From Pilimelia columellifera (GTDB lineage: Bacteria; Actinomycetota; Actinomycetes; Mycobacteriales; Micromonosporaceae), in assembly GCF_039532605.1 (NCBI RefSeq), contig NZ_BAAARY010000002.1, forward strand, positions 62,001 through 126,000: a stretch of 64,000 bases of DNA, written 5' to 3'. Below are positions 17,663-26,902 of this stretch, piece by piece (positions within the stretch are counted from its first letter, which is position 1; each line of letters begins with the position of its first letter). The notes under the pieces are model-generated. The model searched no databases. It saw nothing but the letters and a program-made list of their open reading frames with translations, and was not told the origin of the DNA. The position numbers and the translations under genes are program-made.

Positions 17663-19164
17663 GGTCGGACCGCCGCGTCGATCATCTCGACGGGGACGGC
17701 GACGAGGTCGACGCCCTCGGTGGCGGTGACCCGGGCCCGGACGAGATCCCCGGGACGCAGCGCCGCCAGCTCCACCCGGCCAGGCGCCCCCGCGCCGCTG
17801 GCCACCAGCGTCGTCGCCCCGTCTACCTCGGGCGCCTGGTGGGCGGCCCGACCCTCCACCCCCATGGCCGCGTCCGCGTCGGCGTCGACGGCGTCGACGA
17901 GGACCTCGACGAGCGAGCCGATCCGGTCCTCGGCCCGCTGGGCGCACAGCTCCTCGCTCAGCGACAGCAGCCGGTCGTAGCGGCGGCGGACCGTGGCCGC
18001 CGGGACCTTGGCGTCCAACGTCGCGGCTTCGGTGCCGTCCTCGTCGCTGTAGTCGAAGACGCCGATGGCGTCCAGCCGGGCGGCGGTGAGGAAGCGGGTC
18101 AGCTCGGCCACGTCGGCGCGGGTCTCGCCGGGGAAACCGACGATGAAGTTGCTCCGCGCCCCGGCGTCCGGCGCCAGCTCACGGGCGGAGGCGAGCAGTT
18201 CCAGGAAGCGATCGGTGGAGCCGAAGCGCCGCATCCGGCGCAGCACCGGCTCGGCGGAGTGCTGGAACGACAGATCGAAGTACGGGGCGACGCCGGGCGT
18301 GGTGGCGATGACCTCGACCAGGCCGGGACGGGTCTCGGCCGGCTGAAGGTAACTGGCCCGCACCCGCACGATGCCGGCGGTGGCCGCCAGCTGCGGCAGC
18401 AGCTTCTCCAGCGCGCGCGGGTCGCCCAGGTCCTTGCCGTACGAGGTGGAGTTCTCGCTGACCAGCACCAGCTCCCGGACGCCGGTGGAGGCCAGCCATT
18501 GGGCCTCGGCCAGCAGCTCGTCCGGGGTCCGGGACACGAACGCCCCGCGGAAGGCGGGAATCGCGCAGAAGGAACAGCGACGGTCGCAGCCGCTGGCCAG
18601 CTTCAACGAGGCGACTGGGCCGCCGACGAGTCGATGCCGCAGCACCGGGCGCAGGTGGGCGGGGGTGGCATCGTCGACGATCGTGCGGGCGCCGTGGCCG
18701 GGAACAGAAACAGCCTGGTCGCGGCGGGCCACCGGGGTGATCGGCAGCAGCTCGCGCCGGTCCCGGGGGACGTGCGCGGTCAGCTCCTCGCCGGCCAACA
18801 CCGCGCCGAGTCGGGCGGAGATGTCCGGGTAGTCATCGAAGCTGAGCACCGCGGACGCCTCGGGGAGGCTGTCGGCGAGCTGCCGACCGTACCGCTCGGC
18901 CATGCAGCCGGCAGCGACGACCCGGGCCCCGCCGTCGGCGGCGGCGAGCAGGGTGTCGATCGAGTCCTGCTTCGCCTTCTCCACGAAACCGCAGGTGTTG
19001 ACGACGACGACGTCGGCGCCGTCGGCTTCCTGGCTGAGCTGCCACCCGTCGGCGTGCAGGCGGGCGGCCAGCTCCTCGGAGTCCACCTCGTTGCGGGCGC
19101 AGCCCAGGGTCAGCAGCGCGACCCGGCGGCCGGCCGGCGCGGAGGAGGCAGTGGAGTCAGACAC
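17659..19164 (-). CDS. rimO: Ribosomal protein S12 methylthiotransferase RimO
   Basis: A radical SAM enzyme, 501 residues, that adds a methylthio group to an aspartate of ribosomal protein S12. The N-terminal MTTase domain has LGCARNEVDSEEL and NTCGFVEKAKQDS cysteines; the radical SAM domain carries CDRRCSFC; a TRAM domain closes the protein, with an Ala/Asp-rich insertion typical of high-GC members. The GTG at 19164 is chosen over 19167 because TACCCT sits six bases before it, indicating a leaderless start. It overlaps pgsA by four bases. Confidence 0.94.
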   Translation of the reverse strand: MSDSTASSAPAGRRVALLTLGCARNEVDSEELAARLHADGWQLSQEADGADVVVVNTCGFVEKAKQDSIDTLLAAADGGARVVAAGCMAERYGRQLADSLPEASAVLSFDDYPDISARLGAVLAGEELTAHVPRDRRELLPITPVARRDQAVSVPGHGARTIVDDATPAHLRPVLRHRLVGGPVASLKLASGCDRRCSFCAIPAFRGAFVSRTPDELLAEAQWLASTGVRELVLVSENSTSYGKDLGDPRALEKLLPQLAATAGIVRVRASYLQPAETRPGLVEVIATTPGVAPYFDLSFQHSAEPVLRRMRRFGSTDRFLELLASARELAPDAGARSNFIVGFPGETRADVAELTRFLTAARLDAIGVFDYSDEDGTEAATLDAKVPAATVRRRYDRLLSLSEELCAQRAEDRIGSLVEVLVDAVDADADAAMGVEGRAAHQAPEVDGATTLVASGAGAPGRVELAALRPGDLVRARVTATEGVDLVAVPVEMIDAAVRP

Positions 19165-19170
19165 CACACG

Positions 19171-19176
19171 AGGGTA
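19171..19176 (-). promoter_or_regulatory. -10 box for leaderless rimO mRNA
   Basis: On the minus strand TACCCT fits TANNNT and is followed after six bases by the GTG at 19164. Confidence 0.45.
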
Positions 19177-19218
19177 CCGGCAGCCTCAGCCACCCTTCAC
19201 GCCCCGGGCGGGGCCCGG

Positions 19219-21711
19219 TCAGGCGCCGACTTGGAGGGCGGCAAGGGTTTCGTCCAGTTCATCCGGCTTGATGAGCACGTCGCGGGCTTTGGAGCCCTCA
19301 GACGGTCCGACGATGCCGCGCGACTCCATGAGGTCCATCAACCGGCCGGCCTTGGCGAAACCGACCCGCAGCTTGCGCTGGAGCATTGAGGTGGAGCCGA
19401 ACTGCGACGTCACCACCAGCTCGATCGCCTGGACGAGCAGGGCCAGGTCGTCGCCGATCTCCTCGTCGACCTTCTGCTTCGGATCGACGACGGCCGTGGT
19501 GACGTCCGGCCGGAACTCGGGCTCCCGCTGATCCCTGCAGTGCCTGACGATCGCCGCGATCTCCTTCTCGGAGACCCAGGCGCCCTGGATACGCTGCGGC
19601 TTCGAGGCGCCCATCGGCAGGAACAGGCCGTCGCCACGCCCGATGAGCTTCTCCGCGCCCGGCTGGTCGAGGATGACCCGCGAGTCCGACAGCGACGACG
19701 TGGCAAAGGCCAGCCGCGACGGCACGTTCGCCTTGATAAGGCCGGTGACGACGTCGACCGACGGCCGCTGGGTAGCCAGCACCAGGTGGATGCCGGCCGC
19801 CCGGGCCAGCTGGGTGATCCGGACGACGGCGTCCTCGACGTCACGTGGGGCGACCATCATGAGGTCAGCCAACTCGTCGACGACGACCAGCAGATACGGG
19901 TACGGGCGGATCTCCCGCTCGCTGCCCGGCGGGGCCGTCACCTCGCCGGCCAGGACCTTGCGGTTGTAGTCGTCGATGTGCCGGACGCCGGCCGCGGCCA
20001 GGTCGTCGTAGCGCATGTCCATCTCGCGGACCACCCAGTCGAGGGCGTCCGCGGCCTTCTTGGGGTTCGTGACGATGGGCGTCACCAGGTGCGGGATGCC
20101 CTCGTAGCCGGTCATCTCGACGCGCTTGGGGTCGATGAGCAGCAGCCGCACCTGATCCGGGGTGGACCGGGCCAGGACCGAGACCAGCAGGGAGTTCAGG
20201 CAGGAGGACTTGCCCGCGCCGGTCGCGCCGGCGATGAGGATGTGCGGCATCTTGGCCAGATTCGCCACGACGTAACCGCCCTCGATGTCCTTGCCGACCG
20301 CCACCACCATCGGGTGCCGCTCGGCGCGGGCCTCGGCCGAACGCAGCACGTCGCCGAGCGCGACATCCTCGCGGTCCACATTCGGAATCTCCACGCCGAC
20401 TGCGCTCTTGCCCGGGATCGGGCTCAGGATCCGCACGTCCGGGGACTTCACCGCGTAGGCGATGTTGCGCGACAGCGCGGTGATCCGCTCCACCTTCACG
20501 CCGAGGCCCAGCTCGACCTCGTACCGGGTGACGGTGGGGCCGCGGGTGAAGCCGGTGACGGCGGCGTCCACGTCGAACTGCTCGAAGACGCTGCGGAGCG
20601 CGACGATCACCTCGTCGTTGGCTTTGCTGCGGGTCTTGGCCGGCGGACCGGTGACCAGCAGTCCCGGCGGCGGCAGCCGGTAGTCGCCGACGACCGCGTG
20701 GATCGACAGCTGCTCGGCCTCGGCCGGCGGGGCCGAGTGGGGCGGCGGCGGCTGGCGGGCGACGGCGGTCTTCGGGGGCTTCGCCATCCGGGGAACGACG
20801 ACGGTGTCGTGCAGCACCTCGGCCTCGTCGGTCGGCGAGTCATCCATGGCGGCCGCCTGCCGGCGGCGGGGCGAGGACCTGCGGCGGCGGGCCGGAACGT
20901 CGTCGTCATCGTCGTCGAGGTCGTCGTCGGGGTCGACCGGCGGGCCGAGGAAATCACGCAACCCGGCGATGCGCTGCGGGATGCGGTTGATCGGCGTCGC
21001 GGTGACCACGAGCAGGCCGAACAGCAGCAGCAGGACCAGCAGCGGCACCGCCACCCAGGCGGTCACCAGACGTTCCAGCGCTCCCCCGAGCGCCCGGCCG
21101 ATCAGGCCGCCGGCGGCGTCCATCTGGGTGAGATCCTGCGGGTCGCGGCCCAGGTGCAGCAGCGCGGCCGTCGAGGCGACCAGCGACAACCACCCGATCG
21201 GCCCGCGGCCCCGGGGTTCCTGCTCGGCGGGGGCGCGCAGCAGGCGGGCGGCGCCGTACAGCAGCAGCAGCGGGACAGCGACCGCGATCTCCCCGATGAA
21301 CAGCCGGACCCCGTCGTTGACGACCTGCCCGACCGGCCCGGCCAGCGAGAACCAGATCGCCATGCCGGTGAGGATGGCCAGGCCCAGCACGAACAGGCCG
21401 GCGCCGTCGCGGCGGTGTTCGGGGGCCAGGCCGGGGCCGGTGTCGTCGTCGGAGGCGCGGCCACCGCGGGCCAACCAGCCGACGCCGTGCGCGGCGCCCA
21501 TCCACAGCCCGCCGACAGCGCGGCCCATGCCGGCGGCGACACCGCCGCCGGCTGAACGTCGGGCCCGGGACGGGGTGCGTGTCCGACCCTTGCCCCGGGC
21601 GGCGTTGGCGCGCGTCGTCGCGGACGTTTTCGCCGTGCCGGCGGCGCGCGTCGCCGTCCCGCGCGCCGCGGGCGTGCGGCGACGGCTCGGTTGAGAGGTA
21701 CGGCCCGCCAT
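19219..21711 (-). CDS. ftsK: DNA translocase FtsK/SpoIIIE
   Basis: An 830-residue double-stranded DNA translocase that moves chromosomes through the division septum. A basic, disordered N-terminus (residues 1-60) precedes about four membrane helices (80-230), then an acidic/Pro-rich linker, the motor domain with Walker A GATGAGKSSCLNSLL near residue 470 and Walker B LLIDPKRVEMTGYEGIPHL, and a C-terminal gamma winged helix (ELVVTSQFGSTSMLQRKLRVG) that reads KOPS sites. The ATG at 21711 is preceded by TACGGT and six bases, fitting a leaderless mRNA. It lies 54 bases upstream of rimO. Confidence 0.96.
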   Translation of the reverse strand: MAGRTSQPSRRRTPAARGTATRAAGTAKTSATTRANAARGKGRTRTPSRARRSAGGGVAAGMGRAVGGLWMGAAHGVGWLARGGRASDDDTGPGLAPEHRRDGAGLFVLGLAILTGMAIWFSLAGPVGQVVNDGVRLFIGEIAVAVPLLLLYGAARLLRAPAEQEPRGRGPIGWLSLVASTAALLHLGRDPQDLTQMDAAGGLIGRALGGALERLVTAWVAVPLLVLLLLFGLLVVTATPINRIPQRIAGLRDFLGPPVDPDDDLDDDDDDVPARRRRSSPRRRQAAAMDDSPTDEAEVLHDTVVVPRMAKPPKTAVARQPPPPHSAPPAEAEQLSIHAVVGDYRLPPPGLLVTGPPAKTRSKANDEVIVALRSVFEQFDVDAAVTGFTRGPTVTRYEVELGLGVKVERITALSRNIAYAVKSPDVRILSPIPGKSAVGVEIPNVDREDVALGDVLRSAEARAERHPMVVAVGKDIEGGYVVANLAKMPHILIAGATGAGKSSCLNSLLVSVLARSTPDQVRLLLIDPKRVEMTGYEGIPHLVTPIVTNPKKAADALDWVVREMDMRYDDLAAAGVRHIDDYNRKVLAGEVTAPPGSEREIRPYPYLLVVVDELADLMMVAPRDVEDAVVRITQLARAAGIHLVLATQRPSVDVVTGLIKANVPSRLAFATSSLSDSRVILDQPGAEKLIGRGDGLFLPMGASKPQRIQGAWVSEKEIAAIVRHCRDQREPEFRPDVTTAVVDPKQKVDEEIGDDLALLVQAIELVVTSQFGSTSMLQRKLRVGFAKAGRLMDLMESRGIVGPSEGSKARDVLIKPDELDETLAALQVGA

Positions 21712-21717
21712 CCGCCT

Positions 21718-21723
21718 ACCGTA
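21718..21723 (-). promoter_or_regulatory. -10 box for leaderless ftsK mRNA
   Basis: On the minus strand TACGGT fits TANNNT and is followed after six bases (AGGCGG) by the ftsK ATG at 21711. Confidence 0.5.
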
Positions 21724-21792
21724 ACGGGGCCGGTAAACCGTGCTCGACACGCCGCGCCGAATGCGTGTCCGCGGTCGCCGGTCCGCCGGCCG

Positions 21793-22608
21793 TCAGCCGG
21801 CCGCGGCGCTGAGCGCCGGCAGGTATCCGCTGATCTGGCCCGTTCGGTCCGGATGATAGGACTCGTGCGGAATGCCACGGATCAATCCCTTGATCCAGGA
21901 TGGGGCGCCGCACAGGCCGTGGCCGACGAACCGGGGGCGGACATCGACGAACGCCGCTCCCGCGGCCTCGGCCCGGGCCTTGGTGACCGCCGCCAACGCG
22001 TCGGCGGCGCCGTTGAGCCGGCGACGCTTCGTCGCGCTGACAGCGGAGGCGCAGGCCATGTTCAGCTCGTACAGACGCGGATAGCCGAGGACGACCAGCC
22101 GGGCGCCCGGGGCGCGACGCCGGAGGTCCCGGTAGACGGCGTCCAACCGGGCCGGCAGCGCGTTCTCGATCTTGCCGGTGGCGGTGTTGACGGCGTTGGC
22201 GCACTTCGACTCGCCGCTGGCCACGCATGCGGCGATCACCTGGCCGAAGCCGACGTCGTTGCCGCCGATCGAAACGGTGACCAGCGTCGCGTTGACGGGC
22301 ACGCCGGGCGCCTGGTCCCGCAGCAGCGTGGCGGTGTCCGCCCCGGAGCAGGCCAGGTAGGTGGCGACGGCGCCGGCGTGCGCGGCGACCCACTGGCGGG
22401 GGTAGGCGTGCCGGCTGCGCCGGCAAGACCCGGACGCGGCGTCGTAGTCACCGGCGCCGACGCCCGCCGAGTAGGAGTCACCGAGCGATACGTACCGCGT
22501 CGGGGACGCGGCGGCGAAAGCTGAGGCTGGGGCGACCACGGCCGTCGTGGCAGCGACAAGGAGAAACGACAGGAGGGAGATGACACGACGTGACGCCCGA
22601 ACATCCAT
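21793..22608 (-). CDS. Secreted SGNH/GDSL-family hydrolase
   Basis: A 271-residue protein with a Sec signal peptide (basic start, about 20 hydrophobic residues, cleavage near ASAFA-A). The SGNH blocks are clear: GDSYSAG with the catalytic serine near residue 45, the GGND oxyanion motif near 115, and HESYHPDRTGQ near the C-terminus with the catalytic Asp/His position. Several cysteines probably form disulphides, as in Streptomyces extracellular lipases. It likely hydrolyses lipids or esters outside the cell. The ATG at 22608 follows a CCGGAGG site. It lies downstream of rnj but after a terminator-like hairpin, so it is probably its own transcript. Confidence 0.9.
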   Translation of the reverse strand: MDVRASRRVISLLSFLLVAATTAVVAPASAFAAASPTRYVSLGDSYSAGVGAGDYDAASGSCRRSRHAYPRQWVAAHAGAVATYLACSGADTATLLRDQAPGVPVNATLVTVSIGGNDVGFGQVIAACVASGESKCANAVNTATGKIENALPARLDAVYRDLRRRAPGARLVVLGYPRLYELNMACASAVSATKRRRLNGAADALAAVTKARAEAAGAAFVDVRPRFVGHGLCGAPSWIKGLIRGIPHESYHPDRTGQISGYLPALSAAAG

Positions 22609-22639
22609 CGGGGCCTCCGGGGCTATCGGTCCCCGCAGG

Positions 22640-22663
22640 GCGGGTCAACATATTGTGACCCGC
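22640..22663. promoter_or_regulatory. Palindrome upstream of the SGNH hydrolase gene
   Basis: GCGGGTCA, eight AT-rich loop bases (ACATATTG), TGACCCGC forms a perfect eight-base-pair inverted repeat 32 bases before the start codon. It could be an operator or a leader hairpin. Confidence 0.35.
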
Positions 22664-22707
22664 GCCACACTGGACGCACAAGACCGGATGACCGCAGATC
22701 GCGACCC

Positions 22708-22735
22708 GTGGGCAGGGCGTTCACGCCCCGCCCAC
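22708..22735 (-). terminator. Hairpin downstream of rnj
   Basis: GTGGGCAGGGCG, loop TTCA, CGCCCCGCCCAC forms a stem of twelve pairs with one mismatch, nine bases after the rnj stop. There is no U-tract, as is usual in high-GC actinobacteria. Confidence 0.5.
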
Positions 22736-22743
22736 CGGCCGGA

Positions 22744-24432
22744 TCACACCTCGACGACGTTCGGGACGATCATCGGCCGGCGGCGGTAGGCCTCGTTCAC
22801 CCAACGGCCGACCGTCCGGCGCACGATCTGCTGCAACTGGTGCGGGTCGGTGATGCCGTCCTGGGCTGCCCGGTTCAGCGCCTCGGTGATGAGCGGCAGC
22901 ACCGGATCAAACGCCGACGGGTCCTCCGAGAAGCCCTTCGTGGACAGCGTCGGACCGCCAACCACCTTGCCGTTGACCGAATCCACCACGACGGTGGTGG
23001 CGATGAAACCGCCATCGCCGAGGATCCTGCGCTCGGTGAGCAGAGACTCGCTGACGTCCCCGACCGCCAGCCCGTCGACGTAGACGTACCGACTGCGCAC
23101 GCGGCCGACGAGCCGAGCGTGGCCGTCCACGAGGTCGACGACGTCGCCGTCCTCACACAGCACGATCCGGTCCGGGTCCAGACCGGACTCGATCCCGAGC
23201 CGGGCATGGGCCCGCAGGTGGCGCCACTCGCCGTGCACCGGCATGAGATTGCTCGGGCGGACGATGTTGAGCAGGTACAGCAGCTCCCCCGCCGGGGCGT
23301 GACCCGACACATGCACCTTCGCGACGTCCTTGTGGATCACCGTCGCGCCGGCCCGGGAGAGCTGGTTGATCACCCGGTACACGGCCGTCTCGTTGCCCGG
23401 GACCAACGAGCTGGCCAGCACGATCGTGTCGCCGGACTCGATCGTCACGTGGCGGTGGTCCCCGGTGGCCATCCGTCCCAGGGCGCTCATCGGCTCGCCC
23501 TGCGAGCCGGTCGACATGAGAACCATCTGCTCCGGCGGCAACGTCATCAACTCGTCCATGCCGACGACCAGGCCCTTGGGGATACGCAACAGTCCCAGAT
23601 CACGGGCAATACCCATGTTGCGGACCATCGACCGACCGATGAGCGCCACTTTGCGCCCGTGCAGCTGCGCGGCGTCGAAGACCTGCTGGACGCGGTGCAC
23701 GTGCGAGGCGAACGACGCCACGATGATCCGACCGCTGGCCTTGGCGAAAGTGCGCTCCAGCACCGGCCCGATCTCGCGTTCGGGGGTCACGAAGCCCGGA
23801 ACCTCGGCGTTCGTGGAGTCCGACAGGAGCAGGTCGACGCCCTCGGCGCCGAGCCGGGCGAACCCGTTGAGGTCGGTGAGCCGGCCGTCCAGGGGCAACT
23901 GGTCCATCTTGAAGTCGCCGGTGTGCAGCACCAGGCCGGCCGTGGTGCGGATCGCCACCGCGAGCGCGTCCGGAATGGAGTGGTTCACCGCGAAGAACTC
24001 GCAGGAGAACGGCCCGAGGCTCTCCGTCTGGCCCTCGGTCACCGTCAGCGTGTACGGCTGGATCCGCCGCTCGGCCAGCTTCGCCTCGACCAGCGCCAGC
24101 GTGAACTGCGAACCCACCAGCGGGATGTCGGGCTTGTGGGCGAGCAGATACGGCACCGCGCCGATGTGGTCCTCGTGCCCGTGGGTGAGCACGATGGCCT
24201 GCACGTCGGCCAGCCGGTCCAGGATCGGGGCGAAGTCCGGCAGGATGAGGTCGACGCCGGGCTGGTCGACGTCGGGGAACAGCACGCCGCAGTCGACGAT
24301 GAGAAGCTTGCCGGCGTGCTCGAAGACGGTCATGTTGCGGCCGATGGCGCCCAGGCCACCGAGCGGGGTGATCCGCAGGCCGCCGTCGGGCAGCGGGGGC
24401 GGCGGGCTCAGCTCAGGGTGGGCGACGATCAT
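22744..24432 (-). CDS. rnj: Ribonuclease J
   Basis: A 562-residue metallo-beta-lactamase/beta-CASP ribonuclease with endo- and 5'-3' exonuclease activity in mRNA turnover and rRNA processing. The zinc motif HGHEDHIGAVPYL lies near residue 80, HTGDFKMDQ near 155, and SGHAPAGELLYLLNIVRP in the C-terminal beta-CASP region. Length matches mycobacterial Rv2752c (558). The ATG at 24432 overlaps the dapA stop (ATGA), and dapA-rnj is a conserved actinobacterial pair. Confidence 0.95.
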   Translation of the reverse strand: MIVAHPELSPPPPLPDGGLRITPLGGLGAIGRNMTVFEHAGKLLIVDCGVLFPDVDQPGVDLILPDFAPILDRLADVQAIVLTHGHEDHIGAVPYLLAHKPDIPLVGSQFTLALVEAKLAERRIQPYTLTVTEGQTESLGPFSCEFFAVNHSIPDALAVAIRTTAGLVLHTGDFKMDQLPLDGRLTDLNGFARLGAEGVDLLLSDSTNAEVPGFVTPEREIGPVLERTFAKASGRIIVASFASHVHRVQQVFDAAQLHGRKVALIGRSMVRNMGIARDLGLLRIPKGLVVGMDELMTLPPEQMVLMSTGSQGEPMSALGRMATGDHRHVTIESGDTIVLASSLVPGNETAVYRVINQLSRAGATVIHKDVAKVHVSGHAPAGELLYLLNIVRPSNLMPVHGEWRHLRAHARLGIESGLDPDRIVLCEDGDVVDLVDGHARLVGRVRSRYVYVDGLAVGDVSESLLTERRILGDGGFIATTVVVDSVNGKVVGGPTLSTKGFSEDPSAFDPVLPLITEALNRAAQDGITDPHQLQQIVRRTVGRWVNEAYRRRPMIVPNVVEV

Positions 24433-25376
24433 GCAGCTGCCTCCGGCAGGTCGATTCCGGCAGCGGCGCAGTCGTCGCGCAGCTGGTCGTACTCTGCCGC
24501 CGTGGCATCCACCAGCGGCGACCGCACCGGGCCGGCGGCCAGACCCAGAGCGTTCATGGCCGCCTTGACCAGGATCGGGCCCTGGGTGCGGAAGATGCCG
24601 GTGTGCAGCGGCAGCAGCCGCTGGTGCAGGTCGGTGGCCTCGGCCACCCGACCGGCCAGGAACGCCTCGATGAGCTGCTTGGTCGGCCGCCCACACAGGT
24701 GCGTCGAAGTGCCCACGACGCCGACGCAGCCGATCGCCAGCCCCGGCAGGGTCATGACATCGTCGCCGGAGTACATCGCCAGGTCGCTGCGGCGCAGCAC
24801 CCAGGAAGTGGCGGCGAGATCGCCCTTGGCGTCCTTGACCGCGACGATCCGCTCATGCTCAGCCAACCGGACCAGGGTCTCGGTGGCGATCGGAACGACC
24901 GACCGGTGCGGGATGTCGTACAGCATCACCGGCAGCTCGGCGGCGTCGGCGACCGCGGTGAAGTGGCGCAGCAGGCCGCTCTGCGGCGGCTTGTTGTAGT
25001 ACGGGGTCACCACCAGCAACCCATGCGCGCCGGCCTTCGCGGCGTCGCGCGCGAGCCGGATCGTGGACGTGGTGTCGTTGGTGCCGACCCCGGCGAGCAC
25101 CCGCGCGCGGTCGCCGACGGCGTCCACGACCGCCCGGAGCAGATCGGACTTCTCCGCGTCGGAGGTCGTCGGGGACTCGCCGGTCGTGCCGTTGATGACG
25201 AGGCTGTCGTTGCCCTGCACGTCGACCAGGAACGTGGCCAGCCGGGCAGCAGCCTCCGCGTCCAGCGAGCCATCCGGGCGGAACGGGGTGACCATCGCGG
25301 TGATGAGGCGGCCGAACGGCGGCGCCTGCGGCTGCGACGACAGGACGGTCGGCGGCTCCGTATTCGGTTGCGTCAT
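24429..25376 (-). CDS. dapA: 4-hydroxy-tetrahydrodipicolinate synthase
   Basis: A 315-residue aldolase condensing pyruvate and aspartate semialdehyde, the first committed step to diaminopimelate and lysine. Segments GTTGESPTTSDAEKSDLL (pyruvate-binding) and VVTPYYNKPPQSGLLRHF are conserved, and the Schiff-base lysine is in VAVKDAKGDL near residue 175. The ATG at 25376 is followed upstream by seven bases and TAGGTT, suggesting a leaderless mRNA. It precedes rnj with a four-base overlap; dapB lies 6.5 kb away in this window. Confidence 0.95.
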   Translation of the reverse strand: MTQPNTEPPTVLSSQPQAPPFGRLITAMVTPFRPDGSLDAEAAARLATFLVDVQGNDSLVINGTTGESPTTSDAEKSDLLRAVVDAVGDRARVLAGVGTNDTTSTIRLARDAAKAGAHGLLVVTPYYNKPPQSGLLRHFTAVADAAELPVMLYDIPHRSVVPIATETLVRLAEHERIVAVKDAKGDLAATSWVLRRSDLAMYSGDDVMTLPGLAIGCVGVVGTSTHLCGRPTKQLIEAFLAGRVAEATDLHQRLLPLHTGIFRTQGPILVKAAMNALGLAAGPVRSPLVDATAAEYDQLRDDCAAAGIDLPEAAA

Positions 25377-25383
25377 GGTTGAC

Positions 25384-25389
25384 AACCTA
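25384..25389 (-). promoter_or_regulatory. -10 box for near-leaderless dapA mRNA
   Basis: On the minus strand TAGGTT fits TANNNT, seven bases before the dapA ATG at 25376. Confidence 0.45.
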
Positions 25390-25419
25390 TCGGACGACGC
25401 CGACCGACCGACCGGTCGC

Positions 25420-26172
25420 TCAGGACTCCCAGGCGAAGGCGCTGGCCGCGACCTCGGTGCCGTCGCCGAGGGTGGTGATGGTGAAGTCGGCGAAGACGTT
25501 CGAAGCCACTTTCTGGAGCTGGCGCAGGCACTCGATCGCCAGCTCCCGGATCTCCACGTCGGCGTGCTCGGTGGCCCGCATCGCGATGAAGTGCCGCCAG
25601 GCGCGGTAGTTGCCGGTAACCACGATCCGGGTCTCGGTCGCATTCGGCAGGACCGCTCGGGCGGCCTGCCGGGCCTGCTTGCGACGCAGCGTGGCGTTCG
25701 GGACGTCGGCGAACTTCGCCTCCAGACCCTCCAGCAGCTCGTTGTAGGCATCGACGCTGGCCTGCGCGGCGGCCAGGAACTTCGCGTGCAGCTGCGGGTC
25801 CTCGGCGATGACCGCCGGCTCGACCATCGCGGCGTCGCGCTCGGGCACGTAGCGCTGGGAGAGCTGCGAGTAGGAGAAGTGCCGGTGCCGGATCAGCTCG
25901 TGGGTGAACGAACGGGACACCCCGGTGAAGTAGAAGCTCACCGTGCCGTGCTCCAGCACCGACAGGTGTCCGACCTCAAGAATGTGCCGGAGGTAGCCGG
26001 CGTTGGTGGCTGTCGCCGGGTTCGGCTTGCTCCAGGACTGGTAGCAGGCCCGCCCGGCGAACTCGGCGAGCGCCTGGCCGCCGTCGGCGTCGGTGGACCA
26101 CGGGACGTCCTCCGGCGGGGCGAACTGGGTCCAGCCGATGAGCCGCACCTGCGGCGGGACGATCTCAGACAC
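25420..26172 (-). CDS. thyX: Flavin-dependent thymidylate synthase ThyX
   Basis: A 250-residue FAD-dependent thymidylate synthase using dUMP, methylene-tetrahydrofolate and NADPH. The ThyX signature is present as RHRHFSYSQLSQRYV near residue 88, together with the nearby YFTGVSRSFTHELIRHRH region. The GTG at 26172 is chosen because GAAAGGAG precedes it by eleven bases and the family starts here; TAGGCT at 26223-26228 may be its -10 box. Position next to dapA matches Rv2754c. It lies 140 bases downstream of the DUF2752 gene. Confidence 0.94.
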   Translation of the reverse strand: MSEIVPPQVRLIGWTQFAPPEDVPWSTDADGGQALAEFAGRACYQSWSKPNPATATNAGYLRHILEVGHLSVLEHGTVSFYFTGVSRSFTHELIRHRHFSYSQLSQRYVPERDAAMVEPAVIAEDPQLHAKFLAAAQASVDAYNELLEGLEAKFADVPNATLRRKQARQAARAVLPNATETRIVVTGNYRAWRHFIAMRATEHADVEIRELAIECLRQLQKVASNVFADFTITTLGDGTEVAASAFAWES

Positions 26173-26312
26173 GGTCGAGGCGCTCCTTTCGAGGTCGACG
26201 CCCGGTCTCGGGTCGACGGCCGAGCCTACCCGGGGCCGAAGGCGGACCTCGCGCGGCTCGGCGGCGATCGCCACAGTCACACCGCTGACGGGTGAGCCTT
26301 CGGGCGAAACGG

Positions 26313-26879
26313 TCAGACGTACATCCAGGAGAACGGCGACCAGGGCAGATTCCGGGCGACGGAGAAGACCGCGGTGACAGCGAGGGTGATCGCCAGCGCC
26401 CGCGGGCCGAACGTGGGCGTCGGAAGCTGGCGGCCGAACACGGCGCGGGTCGCCCAGGCGGCATACAGGTAGAGCAGGAACGGCACGGCGAAGACGAACA
26501 GGGCGTGATGCCTGGCGGCGGCCGGGACGTTGCCCTGGACGAGGTAGTAGAAAGCCCTGGTGCCGCCGCACCCGGGGCAGTCCAGGCCGGTGGTGAACTT
26601 CAGCAGGCAGCTGGGCAGGGCGTCAGCCCGACTGTCGGTCGGGTCTGACACGAGCACATAGGCCACGGCGCCACCGAAACAGGCCAGGGCGCCGGCCGGG
26701 GCCAGCCACCGCGGCGCCCTGGCGGAAAGCCGCGCCGTCCAGCCAGCGAGCCGGCCCTGCGGCGCGTACGGGAAGTGGGGGTCGAGATGCGGCGGCGAAC
26801 CGTACGGCGCCCGCCCACCGGTGGGCGGGTGGGGGGCCTGCGCAGGGGCGGCGACCGTCGATTCGGACACCGCCACCAC
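26313..26879 (-). CDS. DUF2752 membrane protein
   Basis: A 188-residue membrane protein of family DUF2752. The family motif CPGCGGTRAFYYLVQG is seen near residue 100 and is followed by three hydrophobic helices, the last ending in PWSPFSWMYV. The N-terminal 40 residues are Pro/Gly-rich and probably cytoplasmic. The role is unknown. The start is uncertain: GTG at 26879 or the GTG four codons downstream. It runs in the same direction as thyX, 140 bases ahead of it. Confidence 0.8.
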   Translation of the reverse strand: MVAVSESTVAAPAQAPHPPTGGRAPYGSPPHLDPHFPYAPQGRLAGWTARLSARAPRWLAPAGALACFGGAVAYVLVSDPTDSRADALPSCLLKFTTGLDCPGCGGTRAFYYLVQGNVPAAARHHALFVFAVPFLLYLYAAWATRAVFGRQLPTPTFGPRALAITLAVTAVFSVARNLPWSPFSWMYV

Positions 26880-26902
26880 GTTACACCGCGCGGGTGGCAG
26901 GA

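Noticed and set aside
19540..21555. Long open frame antisense to ftsK
   Set aside because: It lies entirely on the opposite strand of a clear ftsK gene, and such frames arise from the high third-position GC. Its composition (Arg/Gln/Asp/Gly-rich) matches no family.
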